A stretch of DNA of 64,000 nt from Cellulophaga sp. BC115SP (GTDB lineage Bacteria; Bacteroidota; Bacteroidia; Cytophagales; Spirosomataceae): assembly GCF_009905545.1 (NCBI RefSeq), contig NZ_JAAALB010000026.1, positions 17,660 to 81,659 on the forward strand, written 5' to 3'. This document shows, piece by piece, positions 34,782-42,293 of the stretch. The position numbers and the translations under genes were made by a program. How positions within the stretch are numbered: position 1 is the stretch's first letter; each line of letters opens with the position of its first letter. Below the pieces are notes generated by a model. The model had not been told where the DNA came from. It did no database searches and worked only from the letters and a program-made list of their open reading frames with translations.

Positions 34782-36188
34782 CTAGATTTGTTCGGCTACT
34801 TCCAATGCTTTGCGCAAGGCTGCTAATTTGTTGTGTACTTCCTGCATTTCGCTTTCGATAACAGATTTTGCCACTACACCCATTCCTGCTTGGTAATAAA
34901 GTGTGTTGTTTTTGCTCAAGAATGTACGAATAGCAATAGCATGGTTAAAATTACCTTGGAAATCCATGTACCCAATAGCCCCACCGTAGATATGACGGTT
35001 GGTAGTTTCGAGGCGATTGATAATGGTCATAGCATTGTGTTTTGGTGCGCCTGATAACGTTCCAGCAGGGAACGTATCTGCTACCAATTGCAATGGGTTT
35101 GTACCAGCTGTCATGTGACCTGTGACCTTAGATACCAAGTGGATTACATGCGAGAAGAATTGAACTTCCTTGAAAGTTTCAACTTTAACAATATCCGAGC
35201 TACGAGACAAGTCATTGCGTGCTAAGTCAACTAACATAACGTGTTCGGCAGATTCTTTAGGGTCGGCGTGGAGCTGACGAGCCAATTCGGCATCTTTTTC
35301 GTCGTCACCCGTACGACGGAATGTGCCTGCAATTGGGTGAATTTCAGCGAGTCCATTTTTGATTTGAATTTGTTTTTCAGGTGATGCTCCGAAAATACGG
35401 TAATTTTCATAATCAAAATAGAACATATAAGGCGATGGATTTATCGAGCGCAATGCACGATATACTTGGAAATCGTCACCTTCAAAAGTACGGCTAAAAC
35501 GACGTGAAGGCACAATTTGGAATACATCTCCACGCAAACAGTGCTGAATACAAATTTTGATTACCTCACGCATTTCGTCGTCGGTAACATTTGTAATTTC
35601 ATCGCCAGTTACCGTAAATGATTTTGTCGCATAGTGAGGCAAATCAAGCAACATTTCGAGCGATTCTAAAGATGGTGCTGTTGTATCATTGTATTCGTGG
35701 GCATACAATGAAAGCTCATCTTTGAAGTGATTAATCGCAATTACATAACGATATACATAATAGATAATCTGTGGAATTTCGGTATTCTCGTTCTTTTCTT
35801 GAATCTCAATATCCTCAAAATATTCTACGGCATCATAAGAAATATGTCCAAACATCCCGTTGGCCATTGGCGCATAATCAGGTTGTCTGTTCCATTCAAA
35901 TCTTTCAGCAAAATTTAACAAAGCTTGTACAGCATCTTTGCGACGAGCTAAGGTAAATGTTTCGACGGTACCATCGGGGAAAGTTTGAGTTACCACATCG
36001 TTGTCGATGATAAAACTCGCCACTGGATCACAAGCAATATGGCTATAGCCATGCTCTTTGCCATGATAATCAGCACTTTCTAGAATTACGGTATTCTTAA
36101 ACTTGTTTCTGAGTTTGAGAAATACCCCCACTGGAGTAATCGTGTCGGCTAACTTCTTTTTCTGAACGGTCTGAACGGTAAATTTCAT
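34782..36188 (-). CDS. trpE: Anthranilate synthase component I
   Basis: Makes anthranilate from chorismate. 468 residues. The C-terminal chorismate-binding domain is clear: DVFQIVPSRRFSR, SPYMFYFDYENYRIFGASPE, HPIAGTFRRTGDDEKD, HVMLVDLARNDL, DTFPAGTLSGAPKHNAM and YGGAIGYMDFQGN. The N-terminal part has the feedback-type element VILESADYHGKEHGYS (equivalent to the LLESA region that senses tryptophan). It is the first gene of the operon. Expression is very likely controlled by the attenuator directly upstream (36.26-36.39 kb). Confidence 0.96.
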   Translation of the reverse strand: MKFTVQTVQKKKLADTITPVGVFLKLRNKFKNTVILESADYHGKEHGYSHIACDPVASFIIDNDVVTQTFPDGTVETFTLARRKDAVQALLNFAERFEWNRQPDYAPMANGMFGHISYDAVEYFEDIEIQEKNENTEIPQIIYYVYRYVIAINHFKDELSLYAHEYNDTTAPSLESLEMLLDLPHYATKSFTVTGDEITNVTDDEMREVIKICIQHCLRGDVFQIVPSRRFSRTFEGDDFQVYRALRSINPSPYMFYFDYENYRIFGASPEKQIQIKNGLAEIHPIAGTFRRTGDDEKDAELARQLHADPKESAEHVMLVDLARNDLSRSSDIVKVETFKEVQFFSHVIHLVSKVTGHMTAGTNPLQLVADTFPAGTLSGAPKHNAMTIINRLETTNRHIYGGAIGYMDFQGNFNHAIAIRTFLSKNNTLYYQAGMGVVAKSVIESEMQEVHNKLAALRKALEVAEQI

Positions 36189-36262
36189 GATGTTAGGGTG
36201 TGGTAGGTTTTCTACCTGTTAGAATCAATGGTTAACTTTTGGCAAAATCAATTGGACACAAA

Positions 36263-36294
36263 AAAAGACCTACTGGTTGAACAGTAGGTCTTTT
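36263..36294 (-). terminator. trp attenuator (intrinsic terminator before trpE)
   Basis: On the minus strand AAAAGACCTACTG, six-base loop, then CAGTAGGTCTTTT and a T-tract. The core GC-rich stem is nine base pairs, 36267-36275 with 36282-36290. It lies about 75 bp before the trpE ATG and about 40 bp after the leader peptide stop. Confidence 0.93.
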
Positions 36295-36339
36295 CGAATG
36301 ATATATTTTTCCGAAAACACAATAAGGTACTGCTCAACC
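36275..36339 (-). promoter_or_regulatory. trp antiterminator pairing
   Basis: The minus-strand segment GGTTGAGCAGTA (36328-36339) pairs with TACTGTTCAACC (36275-36286): twelve pairs with one G-U. The second segment takes away part of the terminator 5' arm and loop, so the two structures exclude each other. The first segment overlaps the leader stop codon, so a ribosome releasing there would mask it. Confidence 0.85.
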
Positions 36340-36390
36340 GAGTTTCGTCAGTTGCCACCACCATGCTGTATTTTTGAAATTTGTTGTCAT
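36334..36390 (-). CDS. trpL: trp leader peptide
   Basis: An 18-residue ORF, MTTNFKNTAWWWQLTKLG, with three consecutive Trp codons (36355-36363), then TGA. It is too short for ordinary ORF detection. Low charged Trp-tRNA would stall a ribosome on these codons, leaving the antiterminator segment at 36339 free, about 16 nt downstream of the last Trp codon. High tryptophan lets it reach the TGA at 36334-36336 and cover that segment, so the terminator forms. This is a direct reading of sequence and position; the mechanism is established for the E. coli trp operon and inferred here. Confidence 0.92.
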   Translation of the reverse strand: MTTNFKNTAWWWQLTKLG

Positions 36391-36420
36391 TTTTAGAAAA
36401 TCTGATTTTTTTATTTTTTG

Positions 36421-36450
36421 CAAACTTAATTCGAATTTTTGTTTTTCAAA
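36421..36450 (-). promoter_or_regulatory. trp operon promoter
   Basis: On the minus strand TTTG (36447-36450), 18 bp, then TAAGTTTG (36421-36428), an exact TAnnTTTG. Transcription would begin near 36414, about 25 nt before the leader ATG. Confidence 0.75.
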
Positions 36451-36570
36451 AAAAGTTTTTCAAAAAAATACAAAAATGGTAGAATAAAAGCTTTAATCTT
36501 ACTTTTGAGCACTTTAGAAAAACAGCTTTTGTTGCTGAAAACTTATTGCCAATAGCTGAAGACCAATATC

Positions 36571-37917
36571 TTACTCCAAGATTCCAAGGTAATTAAAAGG
36601 AGAAATACGTTTTAATTCATATTTCACTTTATCACTAATTTCAAGCGAATCGATAAAGTTCGCAATCGTTTTTGACGTGATTTTTTCGTTTTTACGAGTC
36701 AAGGCTTTCAATGCCTCATAAGGTTGTGGATAACCTTCGCGACGTAAAATCGTTTGAATCGCTTCGGCTACAACGGCCCAGTTATCTTCAAGGTCGGTAT
36801 TGATAGCATCTTGGTTCAATTCCAATTTGTTCAAACCTCTCAATAATGCTGTTAATGCAATAATTTGATGTGCTACTGGCACACCCAAATTACGCAATAC
36901 CGTAGAGTCAGTAAGGTCACGCTGTAAACGAGAAACTGGTAATTTTGCCGCCAAAAACTCATACAAAGCATTTGCAATACCTACGTTACCTTCTGAGTTT
37001 TCAAAATCAATTGGGTTTACTTTGTGTGGCATCGCCGACGAACCAACTTCGCCTGCCTTGATTTTTTGCTTGAAATAGCCCATCGATACGTATGTCCAAA
37101 CATCACGGTCAAGGTCTAATACAATATTATTAAGGCGTTTGAGATTGTCCATCAAAGCCGCCAAGTTATCGTAATGCTCGATTTGTGTAGTGTATTTGCT
37201 ACGAGACAAACCCAAAGAACCTACGAAGTTGTTACCGAAATCAATCCAGCTAGTTTCAGGATATGCTACATTGTGAGCATTGAAGTTACCTGTTGCCCCA
37301 CCAAATTTGGCAGAGTAAGGAATCGTTTTCAATAAGTCCATTTGGCGCTCAAGACGTTCGGCAAATACCCAAAACTCTTTGCCTAAGCGAGTAGGAGAGG
37401 CTGGCTGTCCGTGAGTGTGTGCCAACAAAGCTACATCTTTCCACTCTTCACCCAAGGCTTTGATTTTTTCAATAACCTCTTGAAGTTTTGGTAAAACAAC
37501 CGCATCCATAGCATCTTTCAACGAAAGTGGAATAGCTGTGTTGTTGACATCTTGCGAAGTCAAACCAAAGTGGATAAACTCAAGGTATTGTTCAATACCA
37601 AAATTGCTAAGTTTATGTTTGATAAAGTATTCAACCGCCTTTACATCGTGGTTGGTTACTTTTTCGGTTTCTTTGATCCAAAGAGCATCTTCTTCAGAAA
37701 AATTACGATAAATGTCACGCAAGGCTCCAAAAAGGTCTTTGCTGACACCTTCGAGTTGTGGCAATGGAATTTCGCAGAGCGCAATAAAATACTCGATTTC
37801 GATAAGGACACGGTACTTGATTAGTCCGAATTCTGAGAAATAAGGAGCAAGACTTTCTACTTGCTTGCGGTAGCGTCCATCTACTGGAGAAATGGCAGAT
37901 AATTGATTCAGTTCCAT
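36571..37917 (-). CDS. purB: Adenylosuccinate lyase
   Basis: Cleaves succinyl-AICAR and adenylosuccinate in purine synthesis. 448 residues from the ATG at 37917; the frame extends seven codons upstream. The fumarase/aspartase superfamily signature SSAMPHKVNPIDFENSEGN is intact. Other motifs are SPVDGRYRKQV, HFGLTSQDVNNTA and HTHGQPASPTRLGKE. The form is that of E. coli-type PurB rather than the shorter Bacillus type. A TACCTTTG element lies close upstream, and the trp promoter lies about 120 bp after its stop with no obvious terminator between. Confidence 0.95.
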   Translation of the reverse strand: MELNQLSAISPVDGRYRKQVESLAPYFSEFGLIKYRVLIEIEYFIALCEIPLPQLEGVSKDLFGALRDIYRNFSEEDALWIKETEKVTNHDVKAVEYFIKHKLSNFGIEQYLEFIHFGLTSQDVNNTAIPLSLKDAMDAVVLPKLQEVIEKIKALGEEWKDVALLAHTHGQPASPTRLGKEFWVFAERLERQMDLLKTIPYSAKFGGATGNFNAHNVAYPETSWIDFGNNFVGSLGLSRSKYTTQIEHYDNLAALMDNLKRLNNIVLDLDRDVWTYVSMGYFKQKIKAGEVGSSAMPHKVNPIDFENSEGNVGIANALYEFLAAKLPVSRLQRDLTDSTVLRNLGVPVAHQIIALTALLRGLNKLELNQDAINTDLEDNWAVVAEAIQTILRREGYPQPYEALKALTRKNEKITSKTIANFIDSLEISDKVKYELKRISPFNYLGILE

Positions 37918-37935
37918 AATTATGCTTTCAAAGTG

Positions 37936-37943
37936 CAAAGGTA
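37936..37943 (-). promoter_or_regulatory. purB -7 promoter element
   Basis: TACCTTTG (minus strand), followed by CA, about 19 bp before the purB ATG. No well-spaced TTG upstream. Confidence 0.5.
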
Positions 37944-38043
37944 CAAAGTTTTTGCTTGCATATCCTGAGATTTAACACAACAAACACCAAGAGTTTCGAA
38001 AAAAAGCCCAAACTTTGATGAATTATTCCTTAAAGTTGAAGTT

Positions 38044-39072
38044 ATGTTATTAAATCCCAAGTTGTTGGCCACGCTACTTTCGATAGTAATTGCCATTTTT
38101 ACGACTTCTTTTCTCTCTTTTTTGCCCGAGGCCAACGCCAACATTCTCTTTATCTGTTTTATCGCTTCATTTATTATCGCAGGATTGCTAATCTATTTTA
38201 CACTTGATTACTTGGTATTTCAAGAAATCAACAAGATGTATGATACCATCAATCGTTTGAAGATGAAAGATTTTGGGGTTTCTCGCAAAAAGCTCTACAA
38301 AAATGCCAATCCACTCAAAAAACTGAATGATGAATTGTTTGTCTATGTTTCTAAAAAGGAACAAGAAGTTAATGAGTTAAAAAGACTTGAAAAATATCGT
38401 CGTGAATTTTTAGCCAACGTATCGCACGAACTTAAAACGCCCATTTTTGCAGCACAAGGTTTTGTTCATACGCTATTAGATGGAGCTATGGACGACGAGC
38501 GTGTACGAGTGAAGTTCTTGACCAAAGCTGCCAAAAGTTTGGATGGGCTCGATATTTTGGTAAAAGATTTACTCACACTTTCTCAAATGGAAACAGGGGA
38601 TATTCGCATGAATCGTGAGCGTGTAGATGTCAAACAAATTACGAAAGAAGTTTTTGAACAATTAGAAAGTAAGGCCGAAACCAAAAATGTGAGCCTTCAA
38701 ATAAAATCTCCTGAAAGTCAAGTTTGGGTAAAAGCCGACGCACAGCGTATTGGTCAAGTGATTACCAATTTGGTTGAAAATGCGATTAAATACGGAAATG
38801 AAGACGGAAAAGTATTGGTATTATTTGAAGATGAAAAGAAAGATTGGCGTATTTCGGTAAAAGATAATGGACCAGGTATTGCTCCAGAGCACTTAAGCCG
38901 AATTTTCGAACGTTTTTACCGTGTCGATAAAGCCCGCAGTCGCTCGGATGGTTCTTCTGGATTAGGGTTGGCTATTGTAAAGCATATTTTGAATGCACAT
39001 AAAACCAAAATTACGGTAGCATCTAAACCCGATAAAGGCACCTCTTTTTCATTTAAGTTATCGAAAGAATGA
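38044..39072 (+). CDS. Sensor histidine kinase, PhoR/WalK-like
   Basis: 342 residues. Two membrane helices (about 6-27 and 32-52) are followed by a short cytoplasmic linker and the kinase core. The H-box is FLANVSHELKTPIFAAQGFV with its phospho-acceptor His. The N-box is VITNLVENAIKYGNE, the G1 box is VKDNGPGIAPEHLSRIFERF, and GSSGLGLAIVKHI is G2. There is almost no periplasmic loop between the helices, so sensing is likely intramembrane or through the linker. No response regulator is adjacent, which makes it an orphan here. It is divergent from purB. Confidence 0.88.
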   Translation: MLLNPKLLATLLSIVIAIFTTSFLSFLPEANANILFICFIASFIIAGLLIYFTLDYLVFQEINKMYDTINRLKMKDFGVSRKKLYKNANPLKKLNDELFVYVSKKEQEVNELKRLEKYRREFLANVSHELKTPIFAAQGFVHTLLDGAMDDERVRVKFLTKAAKSLDGLDILVKDLLTLSQMETGDIRMNRERVDVKQITKEVFEQLESKAETKNVSLQIKSPESQVWVKADAQRIGQVITNLVENAIKYGNEDGKVLVLFEDEKKDWRISVKDNGPGIAPEHLSRIFERFYRVDKARSRSDGSSGLGLAIVKHILNAHKTKITVASKPDKGTSFSFKLSKE

Positions 39073-39518
39073 GAGAGCTTTGAGTGATGAGTTTTGAGTT
39101 GTGAGTGATGAGTTGTCCTTTGCCCTTGCCTAAAATACAAGTTATTAAATATTGTCTTATATTCCTTTTATAGCGCGGTAGGTGCGAAAGACTTCACGAT
39201 AGTTGGTGTTCTTTTGCCCCTACGGCGCTTTTTTATTCAAGTTTATCAAAAAAATTAGGTAAAAATGTTGAACTATTTATCCATTTTTTTAATTTCGTAA
39301 ATAGTTACGTAAGTGATTACTTATTTTGAAGTGCTAAGTAAAATTATATTACTATGCTGTATGTATTATGCTCTATAAAAGGTTTAATATCTTTTCTTTT
39401 CTAGGAAACCAAAGAAACATTTTACCGAGTGCCCATAGCTGATAACCGAAAGCTAAATGATTCAATCTTATTTTTTACTCACAATTCGCAACTCATAATT
39501 CAGCATTTATACTATCCC
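39073..39518. other. Repeat-containing intergenic region
   Basis: A 446-bp gap. It starts with imperfect GAGTGATGAGTT-type direct repeats (39079-39116), then a candidate terminator (39172-39241), an AT-rich stretch, and a degenerate family-C unit GTGCCCATAGCTGATAACC near 39430. Confidence 0.5.
39172..39241 (+). terminator. Candidate terminator after the histidine kinase
   Basis: AGCGCGGTAGG and CCCTACGGCGCT form a long imperfect stem, with an inner GCGAAAG/CTTTTGC part and a 20-base loop, followed by six T. Confidence 0.55.
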
Positions 39519-40001
39519 ATGATTCAAATTAGAACTTTTCAATCGCACGACACAGAGCAAATTGTAAATTTGATTCTGACTATTCAACAAGTGGAGTTTC
39601 AGGTGCCAATCACTATCCAAGACCAACCCGATTTGTTAGAAATACCCAATTTTTATCAACATGGTAATGGTGATTTTTGGGTGGCTGTTCAAGGCGATGA
39701 GGTAGTAGGTACCATTGCCCTCATTGACTGTGGCGGACCAATTGGTGCTATCCGTAAAATGTTTGTGAAGAAGGAATTTAGAGGAAAAGAATTAGGCATT
39801 GCACAAAAACTGCTTGATACACTTACAACAAAGGCGCAAGAGGCACAAATGCAACATCTTTATCTTGGTACAATAGAGCGTTTACAAGCTGCTATCCGTT
39901 TTTATGAAAGAAATGGCTTTACTTATATCCCCAAACAAGATTTACCATCAAGCTTCCCAATCATGGCTGTAGATACACATTTTTATGTGAAGGAAATATA
40001 G
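39519..40001 (+). CDS. GNAT-family N-acetyltransferase
   Basis: 160 residues from the ATG at 39519; the frame is open 30 codons further upstream, but IQIRTFQSHDTEQIVNLIL is the usual GNAT start. The acetyl-CoA site is in KMFVKKEFRGKELGIAQKLL (R-x2-G-x-G/A pattern, here RGKELG). The C-terminal part is YLGTIERLQAAIRFYERNGF, typical of the family. Small-molecule or amino-acid acetylation is likely; the substrate is unknown. It lies just upstream of the Old Yellow Enzyme cluster on the same strand, but a family-C inverted repeat separates it. Confidence 0.85.
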   Translation: MIQIRTFQSHDTEQIVNLILTIQQVEFQVPITIQDQPDLLEIPNFYQHGNGDFWVAVQGDEVVGTIALIDCGGPIGAIRKMFVKKEFRGKELGIAQKLLDTLTTKAQEAQMQHLYLGTIERLQAAIRFYERNGFTYIPKQDLPSSFPIMAVDTHFYVKEI

Positions 40002-40013
40002 AAGGAGGGGTTA

Positions 40014-40096
40014 GGGAACAGGCAAAAAGGCAACGAGTGAAATAAGAGAAAACGTGTTCGTATTTGGTCCATCACTGATGCCTAGTGCCTGTTCCC
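40014..40096. repeat. Family C inverted repeat
   Basis: Arms GGGAACAGGCA (40014-40024) and TGCCTGTTCCC (40086-40096) are perfect complements. GATGCCTAGTGCC inside matches other family-C units. It could also terminate the GNAT gene. Confidence 0.6.
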
Positions 40097-40114
40097 TCAC
40101 AACTTCCCTAAACT

Positions 40115-40130
40115 TGTGACCTAGGTCACA
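40115..40130 (+). promoter_or_regulatory. CRP/FNR-type operator upstream of the first Old Yellow Enzyme gene
   Basis: TGTGACCTAGGTCACA is a perfect palindrome with the form TGTGA-N6-TCACA, and it extends to 24 bp with one mismatch. It lies 57 bp before the ATG at 40187. The nearest -7-like element, GAACTTTG (40153-40160), has one mismatch and no TTG box, so activation by the bound protein is plausible. Confidence 0.6.
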
Positions 40131-40186
40131 GGTTCGAGTGCCTACTTTGTATGAACTTTGTAACATCAATCAAAACAACATGGGTT

Positions 40187-41290
40187 ATGTTATTTAAGTC
40201 ATATTCGTTAGGAAATATTTCGCTTAAGAATCGTATTGTCATGCCACCTATGACACGTTCGAGAGCTGCAAAAGGTGACGTAGCAACCGATTTAATGGCC
40301 GAGTATTACAGCCAAAGAGCATCTGCAGGTTTAATTATTTCGGAAGGAACACAAATATCTAAGCAAGGTCAAGGCTACGCTTGGACGCCTGGGATTTATA
40401 CGCCAGAACAAGTAGCAGGCTGGAAAAAAGCCACAAATGCCGTTCATCAATATGGCGGAGTAATGTTTGCTCAACTATGGCATGTTGGGCGGGTATCACA
40501 CACTTCTTTACAACCCGATGGTCAAGCGCCAGTATCTTCATCGCCTCTAGTAGCTGAGGGGGTAAAAGTATTTATCGATCCAGAAAATAGAGGTCCAGAA
40601 GCGGGTGTTGGTGGTATGATTCAACACTCAGCCCCTCGTCCTTTAACCATTCCTGAAATCAAGTCAATTATCCAAGACTTTGCAAAAGCTGCCCAAAATG
40701 CGCTAGATGCTGGTTTTGACGGAGTAGAGCTACATGCAGCCAACGGGTATCTCATCAATCAATTTATCGACAGTCAAGCCAATACTCGTACCGACGAATA
40801 CGGAGGAAGCTTAGAAAATCGACTTCGTTTTTTGAAGGAAGTGGTGGAAACTTTGTGCCATGTAGTAGGTAAAGAGCGTGTAGGAGTAAGGTTAGCACCT
40901 TTGACTACCTTGCAAGGCTGTGTCGATGACAACCCTGAAGAAACATATTTGGCGGCGGCAACTTTGCTACAAGATTTGGGTGTAGCATACATCCATATTG
41001 CGGAGGCAGATTGGGATAATGCGCCAGATATGCCTATCGCGTTCAAAAATGCACTTCGTCAAGCGTTTAAAGGCACGATGATTTATGCAGGAAAGTATAG
41101 TAAGGAGCGTGCAGAAAAAGCCTTGGCGGAAGGATGGGCAGATATGATTGCTTTTGGTCGTCCGTTTATTGCTAATCCAGACTTACCTGCCAGATTGCAA
41201 AATGACTGGCCTCTCAACGAAGGCGACCGAACCAAATACTTTGGAGGTGGTGCTGCAGGATACACAGACTATGGCGTATTTGGTGAATGA
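40187..41290 (+). CDS. Alkene reductase, Old Yellow Enzyme family
   Basis: An FMN-dependent, NAD(P)H-using reductase of activated C=C bonds and nitro compounds. 367 residues from the ATG at 40187 (LFKSYSLGNISLKNRIVMPP, the usual start of the family). Motifs: LWHVGRVSHTS, FDGVELHAANGYLINQFID, NTRTDEYGGSLENRLRFL, and MIAFGRPFIANPDLPARL for the FMN phosphate end. It is close in form to the second copy at 42294. The palindromic operator at 40115 lies upstream. Role: probable detoxification of electrophiles; natural substrate unknown. Confidence 0.92.
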   Translation: MLFKSYSLGNISLKNRIVMPPMTRSRAAKGDVATDLMAEYYSQRASAGLIISEGTQISKQGQGYAWTPGIYTPEQVAGWKKATNAVHQYGGVMFAQLWHVGRVSHTSLQPDGQAPVSSSPLVAEGVKVFIDPENRGPEAGVGGMIQHSAPRPLTIPEIKSIIQDFAKAAQNALDAGFDGVELHAANGYLINQFIDSQANTRTDEYGGSLENRLRFLKEVVETLCHVVGKERVGVRLAPLTTLQGCVDDNPEETYLAAATLLQDLGVAYIHIAEADWDNAPDMPIAFKNALRQAFKGTMIYAGKYSKERAEKALAEGWADMIAFGRPFIANPDLPARLQNDWPLNEGDRTKYFGGGAAGYTDYGVFGE

Positions 41291-41299
41291 GCTAGGCTC

Positions 41300-41430
41300 T
41301 AACAATTTCGGATTGGGGATTTCTGATTTCGGAAATATAGAGACTTATCTTCGTGTTTGTAGAATGTAATTCAAAGTACTATAATACACTTACTTCCGCA
41401 ATCCGCCCTCCGCCATCCGCAATCAAATTA
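41300..41430. repeat. Degenerate family B element
   Basis: CAATTTCGGATTGGGGATTTC, GATTTCGGAAATATAGAG and TTACTTCCGCAATCC resemble the internal parts of B1-B3, but the TACGAAGGATT ends are missing. Confidence 0.5.
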
Positions 41431-41438
41431 TTTATTTT

Positions 41439-42182
41439 ATGAAAAACATCGTATTGACAATCGCTCTGAGCGTGTTGTCTTTCTGGGGTATTGCCCAGAC
41501 AAAATCAAAAGGAAAAATCTTAATTGTGCTTTCAAGTCATGCCGAATTAGGTAATACTGGTAAACAAACAGGATATTATTTGAGCGAAGTAAGTCACCCT
41601 TGGGAAGTATTTACCAAAGCTGGTTACGAAGTTGACTTTGTAAGTCCACAAGGTGGGCAGCCTCCTGTTGACGGATTTGATTTGACAGACCAGGTAAATA
41701 AAGAGTTTTGGGAAAACGCTGTTTACAAAAACAAGTTAGATCATACACTTACGCCCAAACAAGTAAAAGCCTCGAACTACGTAGCGATTCATTATGCAGG
41801 AGGACATGGTACCATGTGGGATTTTCCCAATAATGAGGAATTAGCCAAAATAGCGAGTAAAATTTATGAAAAAGGCGGTGTGGTTAGTGCTGTTTGTCAC
41901 GGACCTTCAGGCTTATTGAATATTCGTTTGGGCAATAATCGCTATTTACTAGAAGGAAAAAATGTAGCAGGTTTTTCAAATGAGGAAGAAATTGCCGTGA
42001 AACTAGAGAAAGTTGTACCATTTTCTTTAGAAGACGAACTCAAAAAACGTGGTGTCCATTATTCCTCTGCTCCAGCATGGTCTGAATATGTAGTAGTAGA
42101 TGGCAAATTAATAACAGGTCAAAACCCTCAATCTGCAAAGAAAATGGCAGAGGAAGTGGTTCTTGTATTGGGAAAGAAATAA
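41439..42182 (+). CDS. Exported DJ-1/PfpI (Hsp31-like) family protein
   Basis: 247 residues. A signal peptide (IVLTIALSVLSFWGIAQ) precedes a class-I glutamine-amidotransferase-like fold. The nucleophile elbow is GGVVSAVCHGPSGLLN, with Cys and His adjacent as in Hsp31. The Glu partner is probably in GYYLSEVSHPWEVF. Another motif is IHYAGGHGTMWDFP. Hsp31-like proteins act on glyoxals or as holdases. Export is unusual and means it works in the periplasm. The gene sits between two Old Yellow Enzyme genes, suggesting a shared role against reactive electrophiles. Confidence 0.85.
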   Translation: MKNIVLTIALSVLSFWGIAQTKSKGKILIVLSSHAELGNTGKQTGYYLSEVSHPWEVFTKAGYEVDFVSPQGGQPPVDGFDLTDQVNKEFWENAVYKNKLDHTLTPKQVKASNYVAIHYAGGHGTMWDFPNNEELAKIASKIYEKGGVVSAVCHGPSGLLNIRLGNNRYLLEGKNVAGFSNEEEIAVKLEKVVPFSLEDELKKRGVHYSSAPAWSEYVVVDGKLITGQNPQSAKKMAEEVVLVLGKK

Positions 42183-42204
42183 GTTTTTCACTCAAAACAG
42201 GGGA

Positions 42205-42280
42205 TAGGCAAAGAGGCATTAGGCATCAGTTTTATGGTAAATACTTAAAAAACTAACTACTGGTGCCTAGTGACTCACCC
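42205..42280. repeat. Family C inverted repeat
   Basis: AGGCATCAGT (42221-42230) and ACTGGTGCCT (42259-42268) are complementary with one mismatch. AGGCAAAGAGGCATTAGG adjoins them. Confidence 0.55.
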
Positions 42281-42293
42281 CTCTTACAAAAAA

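Noticed and set aside
40131..40150. GGTTCGAGTGCC, resembling a tRNA T-arm
   Set aside because: No acceptor, D or anticodon stem is found around it. The sequence is next to the CRP-type palindrome.
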